Positions 9,776 through 19,573 are shown, numbered from the stretch's first letter. The stretch is DNA of 64,000 bases from Thalassobius sp. Cn5-15 (GCF_022347685.1 NZ_JAKRGF010000004.1:186001-250000); one strand, 5' to 3'. The notes: generated by a model from the sequence alone, not told the origin. Numbers and translations: made by a program.

Positions 9776-11134
9776 CTAGGGCAGCAGTGTTAGGATGCTA
9801 TGCCAGTGCCAATAAAGGACTGCAAAAGCCCCCAAACCACCCAAAAGTGTAAAAGCCAGATCGTGCAGCGGATCCCAAGCACCTTGGTGGCGGGCCAGCC
9901 AGACCACCACCGGATAGGCCAAGAGGCCAGAGAGGCCGATGCCGATGAGGCCACCGATCAGACCGTAATATTGCAGCCCCAGTGCCAGCGCCCCCAGCAG
10001 CAGTACCGCACGGGCCAGCGCCAGTACAAAGAATCGGCGGCTGTCGCCATTGGCCAAAGCTGCACGATCATAGGTCAGCACAATCACCTGCGGGATCTGC
10101 ATCGCGGCCAATAGGGTCACGATCCCCTTGGCCCCGGCATAACGATCATCATAAAGCAGACCGACCAGCCACGGCCCGAGGGCGGCCATCATCAGCAGCG
10201 TTGCCACCAGAAATGCCGTGGCTGTCAGCCGCATGCGTCGAAGCGCCAGAAAGTTTTCGCGCGACTGATCCGGCGGGCTTTGACGGTAGATTGGGATTAG
10301 CACCTTATGCGTGACCATTCCCCCCAGCATCAGCGGGAAAGAGGCTAAGAAATAGCCGATGTTATAAACCCCGAATTGATCAAGGCTGAGGTATTTTCCG
10401 ATCAGCAGCTTATCGCCCTGCGCCACCAGAAACCCGCAGATGGTCGACAGAAATATCCACTTGCCGAAATGCACCAGCTCCGCCGTTGCGCTCTGGTCCC
10501 AGCGCAGGCGGTTGCCGGGGCCGGGCAGCCACAGGTGTAGGAGGATCAGATTGATCACCGCACCCGCGATGCCGCTGATCACCAGCGCCCAGACGGATTG
10601 CAGCGCCCATGCGGCGGTGATGGCGATCAGCAGGGTGCAAGCCTGCACCGCCAGTTCGATCAATGTGACCCGCCCGGCGCGCAAGTGCCGGTTGGCGGTT
10701 TCCAGCTTCGTCGGGTTGAACCCACCGATCAGCAGGCTGAGCGCGGCAAAGGGCAGGATCTGGGTCAGCAACGGCTCGCCATAAAACTGGCCTATGGGAT
10801 AGGCCAGCACGCAGGCTGCCAGCCACAACCCGAAGCCGCGCAGGATTTGCAATGTCCACGCGGTGTTAAGGAAATCGGGTTCATCGCCGCGCTTGCTTTG
10901 CATGATCGCGGGGCTGGTGCCCATGTCGGAAAACATCGACAGGCCGATCATCACCACAGTGACCAGCGCCATTAGGCCAAAGGCCTCTGGGAACAACAGA
11001 CGGGTCAGAACCAGATTAGAGAGCAGGCGTAGAAACTGAAACGCGGCAAAGCCACCGGCGTTGATCACCGAACTGCGCAGGGCGCGGGACATCAGGCTGG
11101 TTTTTTCGGCGGTCTGTTTGGGGAGGTCTGTCAT
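9776..11134 (-). CDS. Oligosaccharide flippase (Wzx / MATE-like polysaccharide exporter)
   Basis: 452 residues, almost entirely hydrophobic with about 12 to 14 predicted membrane helices. The N-terminal part (SSVINAGGFAAFQFLRLLSNLVLTRLLFP) and GLMALVTVVMIGLSMFSDMG are typical of the WzxC/AmsL branch of lipopolysaccharide flippases. Family members move undecaprenyl-pyrophosphate-linked oligosaccharides from the cytoplasmic to the periplasmic face. The start overlaps the stop of the upstream GT2 gene by 4 nt (ATGA), so the two are translationally coupled. Together with the initiating transferase (17950-18639) and the Wzy/WaaL-like protein (16408-17841) it completes a Wzx/Wzy-type assembly set. 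Confidence 0.9.
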   Translation of the reverse strand: MTDLPKQTAEKTSLMSRALRSSVINAGGFAAFQFLRLLSNLVLTRLLFPEAFGLMALVTVVMIGLSMFSDMGTSPAIMQSKRGDEPDFLNTAWTLQILRGFGLWLAACVLAYPIGQFYGEPLLTQILPFAALSLLIGGFNPTKLETANRHLRAGRVTLIELAVQACTLLIAITAAWALQSVWALVISGIAGAVINLILLHLWLPGPGNRLRWDQSATAELVHFGKWIFLSTICGFLVAQGDKLLIGKYLSLDQFGVYNIGYFLASFPLMLGGMVTHKVLIPIYRQSPPDQSRENFLALRRMRLTATAFLVATLLMMAALGPWLVGLLYDDRYAGAKGIVTLLAAMQIPQVIVLTYDRAALANGDSRRFFVLALARAVLLLGALALGLQYYGLIGGLIGIGLSGLLAYPVVVWLARHQGAWDPLHDLAFTLLGGLGAFAVLYWHWHSILTLLP

Positions 11135-11946
11135 CGACCGCGACTCCAGCCTGTGTTGTTGCGCGCCAGTCGGCCGATCAGGCGGACGCCGCTGTAGACT
11201 GCAAAACTTAGCGGCATACGCACTATGTTGCGGAACAGGTCGGGCTTGGCATAAGGCAGCTTGTCATCATTGGCTAACAGCGCGGGGTACAGCGCGTTGA
11301 TTTCGCGCACCCCTTCATCCTGACGGCGGCGCACCTTGATCAGATTACGCAGCCCCGCGACCAGAGGCCAGACATAGCCGGCCGCGACCTTATGCCGTTC
11401 GGCGGCGTTGAACTGCAGGCGGACAAACGTGTCGTCGGCGATAATGTCTGGAAACTGTTCCCATCGCGCACGCCCCTTCGCATTGACCGCAAACAGGCCA
11501 CAGCCCGGCACCCCGTCGCGGATGAAGGGTACAGTGCGATAGAACCGGGCAAAGGCGCGGGTAATGGCGCTGGGGCTGTCGGGAATAACCATCGTGCCGC
11601 TGGCGTAGGCGGCGCTGTCCTGATCCAGCACGGTCACCAGTTCGGTCAGCATCATTGGTGTGATCTCGACATCTGCATCCAGATAAACGCGCATAATGCC
11701 TGTGGCCGCGCCGTCGCCCGCGTTCAAGGCTGCGGGTTTACCCCCCTGCGGCAGATCCAGAACCGTCATCGCAAAGGGCGCGGTCGCGGCGAACTGCCGG
11801 GCCAGATCAGCGGTGCTGTCGGTGCAGCCATTGGCTACAAACAGCACTTCAACCCCGCATTCGGGCTGTACCGCTGCCGCCAGTGCGTTGAGGCAGGGCA
11901 GCATCGTTGCGGCCTCATTATGGGCGGGAATGATGACAGAAATCAT
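11131..11946 (-). CDS. Glycosyltransferase family 2
   Basis: 271 residues. ISVIIPAHNEAATMLPCLNAL at the N-terminus, LFVANGCTDSTADLAR and the DxD motif VYLDADVEI are classic GT2 features. There are no obvious multiple membrane spans. It begins with ATG at 11946 at the left side of a 197-nt divergent region and is coupled by a 4-nt overlap to the flippase gene downstream. It probably adds one sugar to the repeat unit on the inner face of the membrane. Specificity is unknown. Confidence 0.9.
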   Translation of the reverse strand: MISVIIPAHNEAATMLPCLNALAAAVQPECGVEVLFVANGCTDSTADLARQFAATAPFAMTVLDLPQGGKPAALNAGDGAATGIMRVYLDADVEITPMMLTELVTVLDQDSAAYASGTMVIPDSPSAITRAFARFYRTVPFIRDGVPGCGLFAVNAKGRARWEQFPDIIADDTFVRLQFNAAERHKVAAGYVWPLVAGLRNLIKVRRRQDEGVREINALYPALLANDDKLPYAKPDLFRNIVRMPLSFAVYSGVRLIGRLARNNTGWSRGR

Positions 11947-12143
11947 GCGCGGATCGAATCGGGTCTAGGGCGAAATTCCATGCAGGGCAGGACGTGTGAC
12001 ATGACGACAACGTGAACTCGTGAACAGCGGTCGGATTAAAGTGACCATCATTTTTTACGTATTAGAGACTGTATTCCCTTTTATCTGGCCTTTGGGTCAA
12101 AAAACAATCTTCGGCTGATCTAAAACACAAAGGACCATCAGAC
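11947..12143. promoter_or_regulatory. Divergent intergenic region between GT2 (-) and GT4 (+)
   Basis: 197 nt separating two divergently read glycosyltransferase genes, so it must hold at least two start regions. The part 12040-12120 is AT-rich compared with its surroundings. A Shine-Dalgarno-like AAAGGA precedes the GTG start of the rightward gene. No clear consensus promoter or operator was found by eye. Confidence 0.4.
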
Positions 12144-13397
12144 GTGACCGAAATACCCAAGCTTGGTTACCTGCTTCCCGGTTTTCCGGCGCAGTCTCAC
12201 AGCCGCTACTGGCGTGAGATCCTGAAGCTCGAGTCGCTGGGTGTTGAGGTGGTGGTGTTTTCAGATCATCCAGATGAAACGGTGGTGCATTCCTGGGCCA
12301 AAGGGGCAGAACAGCGCACTCAGTATCTGACGCAAACCACGCTCAGTGCCCGCCTGGCGGCACTACCGCGCTTGCCTTGGCGGCATCTGCGACAGGGGCG
12401 TGGCGGTGTCGATCATTGGCGTGCGGTGACCCAGGCGGCGCCTTTGGCGCGGCATCTGGCGCATATGTGTGCGGATCAGGACATCTATCATGTGCATGTG
12501 CCCGGCTGTGGTGACATGGCGCTGGTTATGGCACTGGCGCAGCGGCTTTACGGTATCGACTATTCGCTGCATCTGGATCGCCCGCTGGCCGAGGCAGGAG
12601 TGGCCCAGCATGTGAAATGGGGCGGTGCGCGGTTTGCGTCGGTTGGGTCCCAAACCATTCTTGATGATCTCACGGTGCGGCTGGGGGCGGATATGCCATC
12701 GGATGTGACTGTGCATCCTCTTGGCGTCGATACAGCCTATCTGCGCCGTGATAGACCCTATCGCGCGCGCGAAGTGGGCAAACCCCTGCGTCTGATCGCC
12801 AGCGCGGATCTGGCTGCCGACAAAGGTCATGACGCGCTATTACAGGCGGTGCTACATCTGCAAAGCCGTGACATTGAAGTGCATCTGGAGATTTTGGGTG
12901 AGGACGCAGATGGCGGCGCAGGGTTCCGCGCCGAGCTGGAACATCAGGTGGCTGAGTTGGGCCTCATAGGTACTGTTTTTATTCCCGGTGCGATGTCTGA
13001 CGACACCCTGCGTGATCGGTTGTGCGCGGCTCATGTCTACGTGATGTCCAGTCCGGCAGAGATCACTGAAACCGCAGTGTTAGAAGCGATGAGCTGTGAA
13101 TGCCCTGTTGTCGCGGTGGAGTGTGAAAGTGTGAACCAAATGATCACAAACGGGTTGAATGGCATTTTGGTTGGGCCTGCGGATACCATCGCCCTTGCCT
13201 CTGCGCTGGAGTATCTGGCGTTTGACCCTGCCCGTGCCGCGCAGGTGGGGCAGGCGGGGCGCAAACGGGTGATGGAGGCCGCAGATGTGGCCGCAAGCGC
13301 GTCGCGTTTGATCACCCAAATTGGTCTGGAACTGCCTGAGGCCGAAGAGGGCGTGCAGGGCTGGAGCATGCCGGAAAAACAACTGGCCAAATTTTAG
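12144..13397 (+). CDS. Glycosyltransferase family 4 (GT-B fold)
   Basis: 417 residues starting at GTG (TEIPKLGYLLPGFP), with AAAGGA about 12 nt upstream. The C-terminal donor-binding half is clear: GKPLRLIASADLAADKGHDALLQA, then FIPGAMSDDTLRDRLCAAHVYVMSS and the EX7E-type region AEITETAVLEAMSCECPVVAVE of GT4 enzymes. The N-terminal half resembles exopolysaccharide glycosyltransferases of the colanic-acid type. It is the only rightward gene of the glycan locus and is expressed from the divergent region. It likely extends the lipid-linked sugar chain in the cytoplasm. Confidence 0.9.
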   Translation: MTEIPKLGYLLPGFPAQSHSRYWREILKLESLGVEVVVFSDHPDETVVHSWAKGAEQRTQYLTQTTLSARLAALPRLPWRHLRQGRGGVDHWRAVTQAAPLARHLAHMCADQDIYHVHVPGCGDMALVMALAQRLYGIDYSLHLDRPLAEAGVAQHVKWGGARFASVGSQTILDDLTVRLGADMPSDVTVHPLGVDTAYLRRDRPYRAREVGKPLRLIASADLAADKGHDALLQAVLHLQSRDIEVHLEILGEDADGGAGFRAELEHQVAELGLIGTVFIPGAMSDDTLRDRLCAAHVYVMSSPAEITETAVLEAMSCECPVVAVECESVNQMITNGLNGILVGPADTIALASALEYLAFDPARAAQVGQAGRKRVMEAADVAASASRLITQIGLELPEAEEGVQGWSMPEKQLAKF

Positions 13398-13417
13398 AGG
13401 CGTTTAGCCTGGCCTGC

Positions 13418-16303
13418 TCAAGGGGCACTTACACGGTAGATCCGGCCCTGTTCTGCTGCAAACTCCAACTGCTCAATCGCGTGCATATAGATCGTCGCGC
13501 GCTCGCTTTCGGCTATCAGAAAGCGCCCCCGCGGGCCATTGGTCCAGTTGAGTTGATAATCCGTTGCGGCACCGGGCAGAACGGCAGTATCGACGCCATC
13601 GCCCCCATGCAGCCGGTCGCCACCGCCGTTGCTGATCAGCCAGTCATTGCCGTTATGCGCGATCATCAGGTCCGGGCCGGTGCTGCCGGTCAGCAGATCA
13701 TCGCGGTCGCTGCCTGCCTGACTGCGTAGCTGTTGGAACACTGCGGAATCACGCGCCTCCCATGATGTGGGCAGGTTGGCATTTGCGGTATGCAGTACCT
13801 GCCAGCGGGGGTTGTCATCGCCCAGATGGCGCAGCCCCCCCCAGCTGCCCCATTTGCTGGGCGCGCCGACATCGACAAAGGCGTTGAACAGCGTGCCGCC
13901 TGCGGCCTGCCAGCCCTCGATCACTTGCTCATAGAGTGATGCGACCTCTTCACTGTAGTTCAGTGTAGCGAAAAAGGCTGTCAATTGCGTGTCCCCCTGC
14001 CATTCGCTGTCTGCCACGATATGCGTGCCGCCTTCGTACATGATCAGCGGCAGTCCGTGCTTGGCTGCGACATTAGCATGATAAGGGAAGGTTTCGTTGA
14101 CCAGAGAACGCACCTCACCGGATTTCAGCAGCGCATAGGCGCGTCGCTGTGCCTCTGTCTGACCAAGGCGCAGCCAGCCCTTTACCTGATCCGCCTGTGG
14201 TGAACTGCCAAGGGCGTGGCCGAAATAGCCGGTGACAGCATACGCATCAAACTGCGCCACCGGCGGTTGGTTGCTGCGATCTTCAGCGGTGTAGAGGGGC
14301 GCGGTTAGCAATGGCTCTTCCAACCCGGGCCAGCCGGTGTGCGTGGCAATCACACGGGTCAGCCGTGTCGGTGCATCGGCGCCGAATACATCGGCCCAGA
14401 TCGCCGCAACCTCTGCCGCGCGCAGGCCGGCCCATTGCATCCACGCATCGGTGTCGCGCACGCCCTCGCCCCAGCGGGCGACGGCCTGATCACCAGCATA
14501 TTCTGCCTGCGAAAAGATGAAGTTCCACACCTCGTTGGAATATTCCACATAGGCCTTCAGCTGCGGGTTCAGTCCTGCCTCCACCTGCGTGGCAAAGCGG
14601 CGGACATAGGTATCATCGGCGCGGTGGGGCATGTTGAACCACGGATCGGCGCCAATGCGATTGGCCAGATCCAGCATCACCTCCAGCGGCACACCGCGCC
14701 AACTGTAGCTGTAATCTTGCGGGAGCGGCCGGTCGCCCCATGTGCGAATCGGGCTGTCGTTGGTGCCCATCCAGTCCATGAAGCGGACAACGCGCATGTT
14801 CTCAATCCGGCTCAGCCAGTCGGGATTGAATGTTTCTCCCATCGCCCAGTAGGGCAGGTGGCGTTCATGGATCACCTCAATGTCGCGGATCGGGTCTGTT
14901 GTGTCCAGCGCCGCAATCGAAATGGCGACCAGCCCCTCACCGGGTGTGAAGTCAAACCACATTTCGCCCCTAGAGCCATCGTGGCGGGCGCTGACATTGC
15001 GGGCACGGCCCAGCAGCTGGATGCGGCCTTTGCCTGTATAGCGCATCCGGTAGCGACCGGCGGCCAGCGCTGCGTCTGGGGGCAAATCCGCCAGCACAAA
15101 GGTTTCCAGCCGCTCGACCCCCTCGGGCAGGCGCTGCGGCCAGCCTGCGGGCGAAAGCGCCCCAGCGGCCCGCAGCTGATCAGCGTCCATGCCACCCCAT
15201 TGTCCAGTCTTGTGTCCGATCCAGGGACGGGCGGATTTTATCTGGTCGATGAAGGGCATCTGTGTGGACCAGTCCGCAATGCCTTGCAGACCGATGCCTA
15301 ATGCGGGTGCTCGGTCGGGGGGCGTGGCATGTGCGGCAGGCTGCGGGTGTGTGGGTTGCGGCTCGCGGGCTTTGACCTTGAGCGGGCGCTGGGCATGCGC
15401 CATCCCAGCACCAATTGTGGCTGCGATCACACTGTAGTTCTGACGCACCAAGGGATGAATAGTAGCGGGCAGCTCCATGCGGGAGGGCAGTGTGTCCTGA
15501 AACATCGGCCCATAACTGATCATCGCTGCAAGGAAGTAGAGTGTTGGCGTCCCATGCGGCGCATCATCGCTGAACAGATCAATAGGCTCTAATGCTTCCA
15601 GCGCAGGCAGCTGCAGGATGTGGACAAGTGAGGTTGCGATGGGCAGCAGCTCAATCTGTAGTTCGGGTCGTGCCTCATGCAGGGTGGCGGCGTAGTCGTG
15701 ATACCATTGATCGTAGGCCCCGCCCTGCGCGTCCAGATAGGCTGTATAGCCCGCGCGGTCAGGGGGGAAGCTATTGACCACAGCCTCCATATCCGCCCAT
15801 CCCTGATAAAGGAAGAATCGCATTTCAGTGCTGCCGCGATCGGCATTTGCCCAATCCAGTACCGGCAGGCTGGCGGCTACCGCGCTGAGGTTTGCAGGAT
15901 TGTTGCCGGGCATCACGGCTTCGGGGGATTGATATTGCAAGTAGTTTTCAGCGCTCAGCACTACGGCAGAGATGCCCGATTGCCCCAATCCCCCACGCCG
16001 ACGTTCCCAGACGCCACGCACACCGTCGATTTTCCAGTTCGGATCGGGTGGCAGTTGGCGGGCGTGATCAGGCAGAAAGCCCCAGCTGCCATCCGCCTCC
16101 AGACGACTGCCGCGGGCCTTGGCGATTTGGTTCAGCCAATAGGGGGTCGAGGTCAGCGGCAAGCCTTCGCGGTGGTGCACCAGTGAGTTGCCGAAGAAGA
16201 ACGCCTTGAGCGGTGGCGTTTCTGCCTGCGCCGCGCTGGGCAAAGGGATGGCTGTCCAAAGGGTGCAGATCAGGGCAAGTGTCAGATGGAAGAGGCGCAT
16301 CAC
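13418..16303 (-). CDS. Secreted SGNH-like / clan-A glycoside-hydrolase-like protein with C-terminal RTX-type repeats
   Basis: 961 residues. A signal peptide is obvious (residues 1-27, ending SAAQAE). Residues about 30-300 begin with LKAFFFGNSLVHHREG, which resembles block I of SGNH hydrolases. Residues about 340-800 look like a TIM-barrel glycosidase of clan GH-A: EYSNEVWNF holds the expected acid/base Asn-Glu pair and LPLIMYEGGTHI a plausible nucleophile Glu. The C-terminus carries degenerate hemolysin-type calcium-binding nonapeptides (SNGGGDRLHGGDGVDTAVL), which suggests type I secretion or calcium-dependent folding outside the cell. It lies within the glycan locus between GT4 and the polymerase/ligase, so it may trim or release the polysaccharide (inference). 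Catalysis is not proven; it could instead bind glycan. Confidence 0.75.
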   Translation of the reverse strand: MMRLFHLTLALICTLWTAIPLPSAAQAETPPLKAFFFGNSLVHHREGLPLTSTPYWLNQIAKARGSRLEADGSWGFLPDHARQLPPDPNWKIDGVRGVWERRRGGLGQSGISAVVLSAENYLQYQSPEAVMPGNNPANLSAVAASLPVLDWANADRGSTEMRFFLYQGWADMEAVVNSFPPDRAGYTAYLDAQGGAYDQWYHDYAATLHEARPELQIELLPIATSLVHILQLPALEALEPIDLFSDDAPHGTPTLYFLAAMISYGPMFQDTLPSRMELPATIHPLVRQNYSVIAATIGAGMAHAQRPLKVKAREPQPTHPQPAAHATPPDRAPALGIGLQGIADWSTQMPFIDQIKSARPWIGHKTGQWGGMDADQLRAAGALSPAGWPQRLPEGVERLETFVLADLPPDAALAAGRYRMRYTGKGRIQLLGRARNVSARHDGSRGEMWFDFTPGEGLVAISIAALDTTDPIRDIEVIHERHLPYWAMGETFNPDWLSRIENMRVVRFMDWMGTNDSPIRTWGDRPLPQDYSYSWRGVPLEVMLDLANRIGADPWFNMPHRADDTYVRRFATQVEAGLNPQLKAYVEYSNEVWNFIFSQAEYAGDQAVARWGEGVRDTDAWMQWAGLRAAEVAAIWADVFGADAPTRLTRVIATHTGWPGLEEPLLTAPLYTAEDRSNQPPVAQFDAYAVTGYFGHALGSSPQADQVKGWLRLGQTEAQRRAYALLKSGEVRSLVNETFPYHANVAAKHGLPLIMYEGGTHIVADSEWQGDTQLTAFFATLNYSEEVASLYEQVIEGWQAAGGTLFNAFVDVGAPSKWGSWGGLRHLGDDNPRWQVLHTANANLPTSWEARDSAVFQQLRSQAGSDRDDLLTGSTGPDLMIAHNGNDWLISNGGGDRLHGGDGVDTAVLPGAATDYQLNWTNGPRGRFLIAESERATIYMHAIEQLEFAAEQGRIYRVSAP

Positions 16304-16407
16304 GCATCCTTTGCGGGCAAACGGGTCTTGGGTTTGGTCTGCTGCCTAGCCTAGCGGGTTTTGTCCTGCTTTGCCCACCATCTTTGCGGGTGGGATTGCG
16401 GTGCCCA

Positions 16408-17841
16408 TCAGATGACCGATTGCAGGCCCTTTTTGCGCGGCTCGTGCTGTGCGGCGCTTGCACTGCCTTCGGCGCGTGGGCCACGTTGGGTGATGTGTTC
16501 GCAATGCCCTAGCAGCGCGCCGGTCAGCAGCCATGTCAGCGGTGTCAGCGTGGCGTTTGGCAACAGGTCCAGGATGTTGATCGCCAGCGTCAATGCAATA
16601 GCGCCTGATAGCGGCGAGATCCCCGCCGCCTGCAGGGCACCAAACCGCCAGAACAGCACCAGAATGGGCGCGGCCAGCAACAACATCTCGGCTCCGAAGC
16701 CCAGCCAGCCGTAGAAACCCAACGCAATGATCCAGCGCCCGTCAGAAATTGTTTCGCGGCCGGTGATCGGGTTAAACACCTGATTACGCCCCCAACTGCC
16801 CCACCCTAGCAGCGGGCGTTCGTTCGCGCGTTCCAACAGGATCGCCTCATTGTTCAGACGGAATTGCAGTGATGCAGCGCGTTCCGGGCTGATGCGGGAA
16901 AACAGATCCAGCAGGGCCTGCTCCGGCAGCAGACCAGCCCCTTTCAGCAGCGGATAGGCCAATGCGACCAGCGCCACTGTCGTTGCTACTGCGACTTGCA
17001 ACCGTACCGACAGCCCCAACACCAGCGGTAGCAGCAGCAGTGCAAATAACAGCGCACCGACGGATTTGCACAGTACCAGCACCGCAAAGAGGTAGAGCGA
17101 CACCACGATCGCCCGCGCACGCTGTGGCCCGCTCTGATGGCGCGCCAGTGTCGCTGCGGCCACCATCGCTGTCATGGTAAAGAACGCAACCCAAATTCCG
17201 TGATAGAGGAACACCACAGGGCGGAAGCCGCCAAAGCGGATCGCCTGATCAAACAGGTGCTGGTAAAACCCGTAGATCCAATTGTTCAGCTGTGGTGACA
17301 GGCGAATTTCGACCAGCATCGGCAGGCTGTAGATCAGCCCGAACAGAGCAAAGGCCATCAACATCTCACGCAGATCGTCTTCTCGGCGCAGTAGGGAATA
17401 GGCCATCACCATCGGCACCACCATCACCAGTCTTGTCAGAACCAGAGATATCGCATCGCGCAGGCCTAACCCCGGCAGGCCGACACGGCCGGTGAATTGT
17501 GCATCGGTGTTCACAATCACCGTCAGCACCGGCGATAGCACGAAGATCAGCAGCACCATCCGCAGAACGACCGATTGCGGCAGCAGCGGGTGCTGCGCCA
17601 GATGATCACGCATCCGCGCCGAAAGCAGCGCGGCCAGCATGGTGAAGGCAGGCAGCGTGTCCTTGTCCAGCGGCGGCAGCAGCGGCAGGTCAAATTGGGT
17701 TGGGAAGGGGGGCAGGAATAGGTAGGACAGAAACAAGTTGGCCAAAAACGCACGTGCGGGCGGCAGCCATTGGAACAGGCCAATGCCGATCAGGGGCCAG
17801 AGCCCCAGTATCAGATATGCAAATGTGTTTGGATCCATCAC
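16408..17841 (-). CDS. O-antigen ligase / Wzy-type polymerase family membrane protein
   Basis: 477 residues with about 10 to 12 hydrophobic segments and a larger periplasmic loop (about 320-385) containing RLNNEAILLERANERPLLGWGSWGRN. The combination of E/R-rich loop residues with PLLGWG is typical of the WaaL/Wzy O-antigen ligase superfamily (PF04932-like). These proteins polymerise or ligate undecaprenyl-linked sugar chains in the periplasm. Sequence alone does not separate a polymerase from a ligase. Within this locus a Wzy polymerase role is likelier because flippase and initiating transferase are also present. About 108 nt separate it from the upstream transferase gene. Confidence 0.82.
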   Translation of the reverse strand: MMDPNTFAYLILGLWPLIGIGLFQWLPPARAFLANLFLSYLFLPPFPTQFDLPLLPPLDKDTLPAFTMLAALLSARMRDHLAQHPLLPQSVVLRMVLLIFVLSPVLTVIVNTDAQFTGRVGLPGLGLRDAISLVLTRLVMVVPMVMAYSLLRREDDLREMLMAFALFGLIYSLPMLVEIRLSPQLNNWIYGFYQHLFDQAIRFGGFRPVVFLYHGIWVAFFTMTAMVAAATLARHQSGPQRARAIVVSLYLFAVLVLCKSVGALLFALLLLPLVLGLSVRLQVAVATTVALVALAYPLLKGAGLLPEQALLDLFSRISPERAASLQFRLNNEAILLERANERPLLGWGSWGRNQVFNPITGRETISDGRWIIALGFYGWLGFGAEMLLLAAPILVLFWRFGALQAAGISPLSGAIALTLAINILDLLPNATLTPLTWLLTGALLGHCEHITQRGPRAEGSASAAQHEPRKKGLQSVI

Positions 17842-17949
17842 ATGCCGGCGGCGTTTGGTGTCCTGTTGAAAAATACGTTTCGGGAATCAGGCCTACGCCC
17901 GATCTCCTTCAGCATAACGCGTTCTTGCGGCATAAAAATGGCGAAGTGT

Positions 17950-18639
17950 TCAGCGGCCTGTTGCGCTCAGTACGACGCTAACGGTGGCGGCCAACAGGCG
18001 CAGATCGGTGCTGAAAGACAGGCTGCGATAATACTGCGCGTCAAAGGCAGCCCGATCAACAAAGCTAGCCTCATTACGGACGGAGGTTTGCCAGATGCCG
18101 GTGATTCCCGGCACCAGCGCGTAGTATTCCGAGCCGGGATAAAGGGCACGCTGGCTGGGCAAGAAAGGACGCGGGCCAACCAGCGACATCTCACCTTTTA
18201 GCACGTTCCATAACTGCGGCAGTTCATCCAACGAGGTGCGGCGGATCAGGGCACCAATACGGGTGACACGCGGATCGTTGGTCAGTTTCTGATCGCGGTC
18301 CCATTCGACGCGGGCCTCGGGGTTTTTGTCCAAATAGCGGGCCAGTTGCTGTTCGGCGTTGGGCACCATGCTGCGCAGTTTCCACATGTGGAACTCTTTG
18401 CCATGCAGGCCGACGCGACGCTGCCGATAGAACGGGGAAGCACCATCCAGTGCGATCATCACCATCAGAATGGTAACAACCACCAGAACGCCGGGTGCCA
18501 TCAGCAGCACCAACAGAATGTCGAAGCCGCGTTTCCACACAGTCTGATATCCTACAGCCACTGGCGCCTGAGGGGCGAAGTGCGCTTTCAGGTCGGCGGC
18601 ATCCAGCTTGGTGGACGTGGCTTGGACATGTGCATTCAT
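17950..18639 (-). CDS. Undecaprenyl-phosphate sugar-1-phosphate transferase (WbaP/ExoY/PglC family)
   Basis: 229 residues if the ATG at 18639 is used. This start has GGGGGAG about 7 nt upstream, better than the more distal in-frame ATG at 18699. One hydrophobic helix (FDILLVLLMAPGVLVVVTILMVM) anchors it, followed by the catalytic core: FYRQRRVGLHGKEFHMWKLR, then DPRVTRIGALIRRTSLDELP and the hallmark NVLKGEMSLVGPRP. Family members transfer a sugar-1-phosphate from a nucleotide sugar to undecaprenyl phosphate and so start repeat-unit synthesis. It sits at the start of the leftward part of the glycan locus and is preceded by about 1 kb of non-coding DNA. Confidence 0.92.
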   Translation of the reverse strand: MNAHVQATSTKLDAADLKAHFAPQAPVAVGYQTVWKRGFDILLVLLMAPGVLVVVTILMVMIALDGASPFYRQRRVGLHGKEFHMWKLRSMVPNAEQQLARYLDKNPEARVEWDRDQKLTNDPRVTRIGALIRRTSLDELPQLWNVLKGEMSLVGPRPFLPSQRALYPGSEYYALVPGITGIWQTSVRNEASFVDRAAFDAQYYRSLSFSTDLRLLAATVSVVLSATGR

Positions 18640-19172
18640 ATCAACGGCTCCCCCAGAAAATCTGGCGTAACTAACGGGTCGGCCGCCTAACGACGGCACG
18701 AGTGTAACACCCCTCTCCGAGTGAACTCGGAAAGAAATTGGTCAAACATTGTGTGCAACGCCGGGCAATTGGCAGACCATTGCCCGGTGCGGGTCTTCGA
18801 AGCTGGCCCGATGCCCCCACATCTTCCGATAAAACTCTTGTCGAGTTTTAGTGGAATTCACTGCAAGTTTTCCCCACAGATCAGCCAAACTTTCTTAACT
18901 TTTATGGCGATTTTGGCCTTTTGCGTCAATGAATTCAGGCGTTTTGCAACCCCTAGATGCCCTACCTACGAAGGTCCTAGCCCCTCCAAACGATTAGGTA
19001 TTTTGGTACCAAAAGGATAGGTGGGCCCCCTTTCGGCTTTTCCGACAAAAAGGCTCTGAAAGCAAAGATCGTGCCATGTTGCCCGTCGGGATTCAGGCAG
19101 GTGATTGTGTGAATTTCGGCGCCATTGTTTTCGTGCTGTTGATAATCAACTTTTGATCGCGCTTATTGTATG

Positions 19173-19197
19173 CAGGGCCTGAACGGAAAGGGCCCTG
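19173..19197. repeat. Hairpin-forming inverted repeat in the non-coding region
   Basis: CAGGGCC and GGCCCTG form a perfect 7-bp stem around an 11-nt loop. No T-tract follows on either strand, so a simple intrinsic terminator is unlikely. It could be a protein-binding dyad or part of a leader or small RNA. Confidence 0.4.
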
Positions 19198-19573
19198 TCG
19201 TGGTTCCGCAGGCGTTTGATTTTAGGCGTAGCGATGTGGATATTTTGACATTAAATCGCCCTCCCGACCGATTGACCGTTTGACGGGGTATTTCCGCGTG
19301 CAACGGTCGTGGTCACATTACTAGGACTTTTGTACAGGCCTTCGGATGGCAATCATGGTTAATGACGCAACCAATAAGTGTTTTGCAATTGCGACAAACG
19401 AAGTGATGTGGGGGCTATTGTTTGCAATTTTTGAACAAATCACCCGCTTGGATGATTCGTTTTTGTGTTAAAAACGGGGTGTTGGGCGGCAATACATCCT
19501 TTCGAGTCGGTCTTCATCTCGGATGTATGGCGCGGGTGTCAGGAAAATCCGATGGTGCCTGACAGGTATAGGT

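Noticed and set aside
18721-19020. 99-codon rightward frame in the non-coding stretch
   Set aside because: No ribosome-binding site, no domain, atypical composition; not enough to call a gene.
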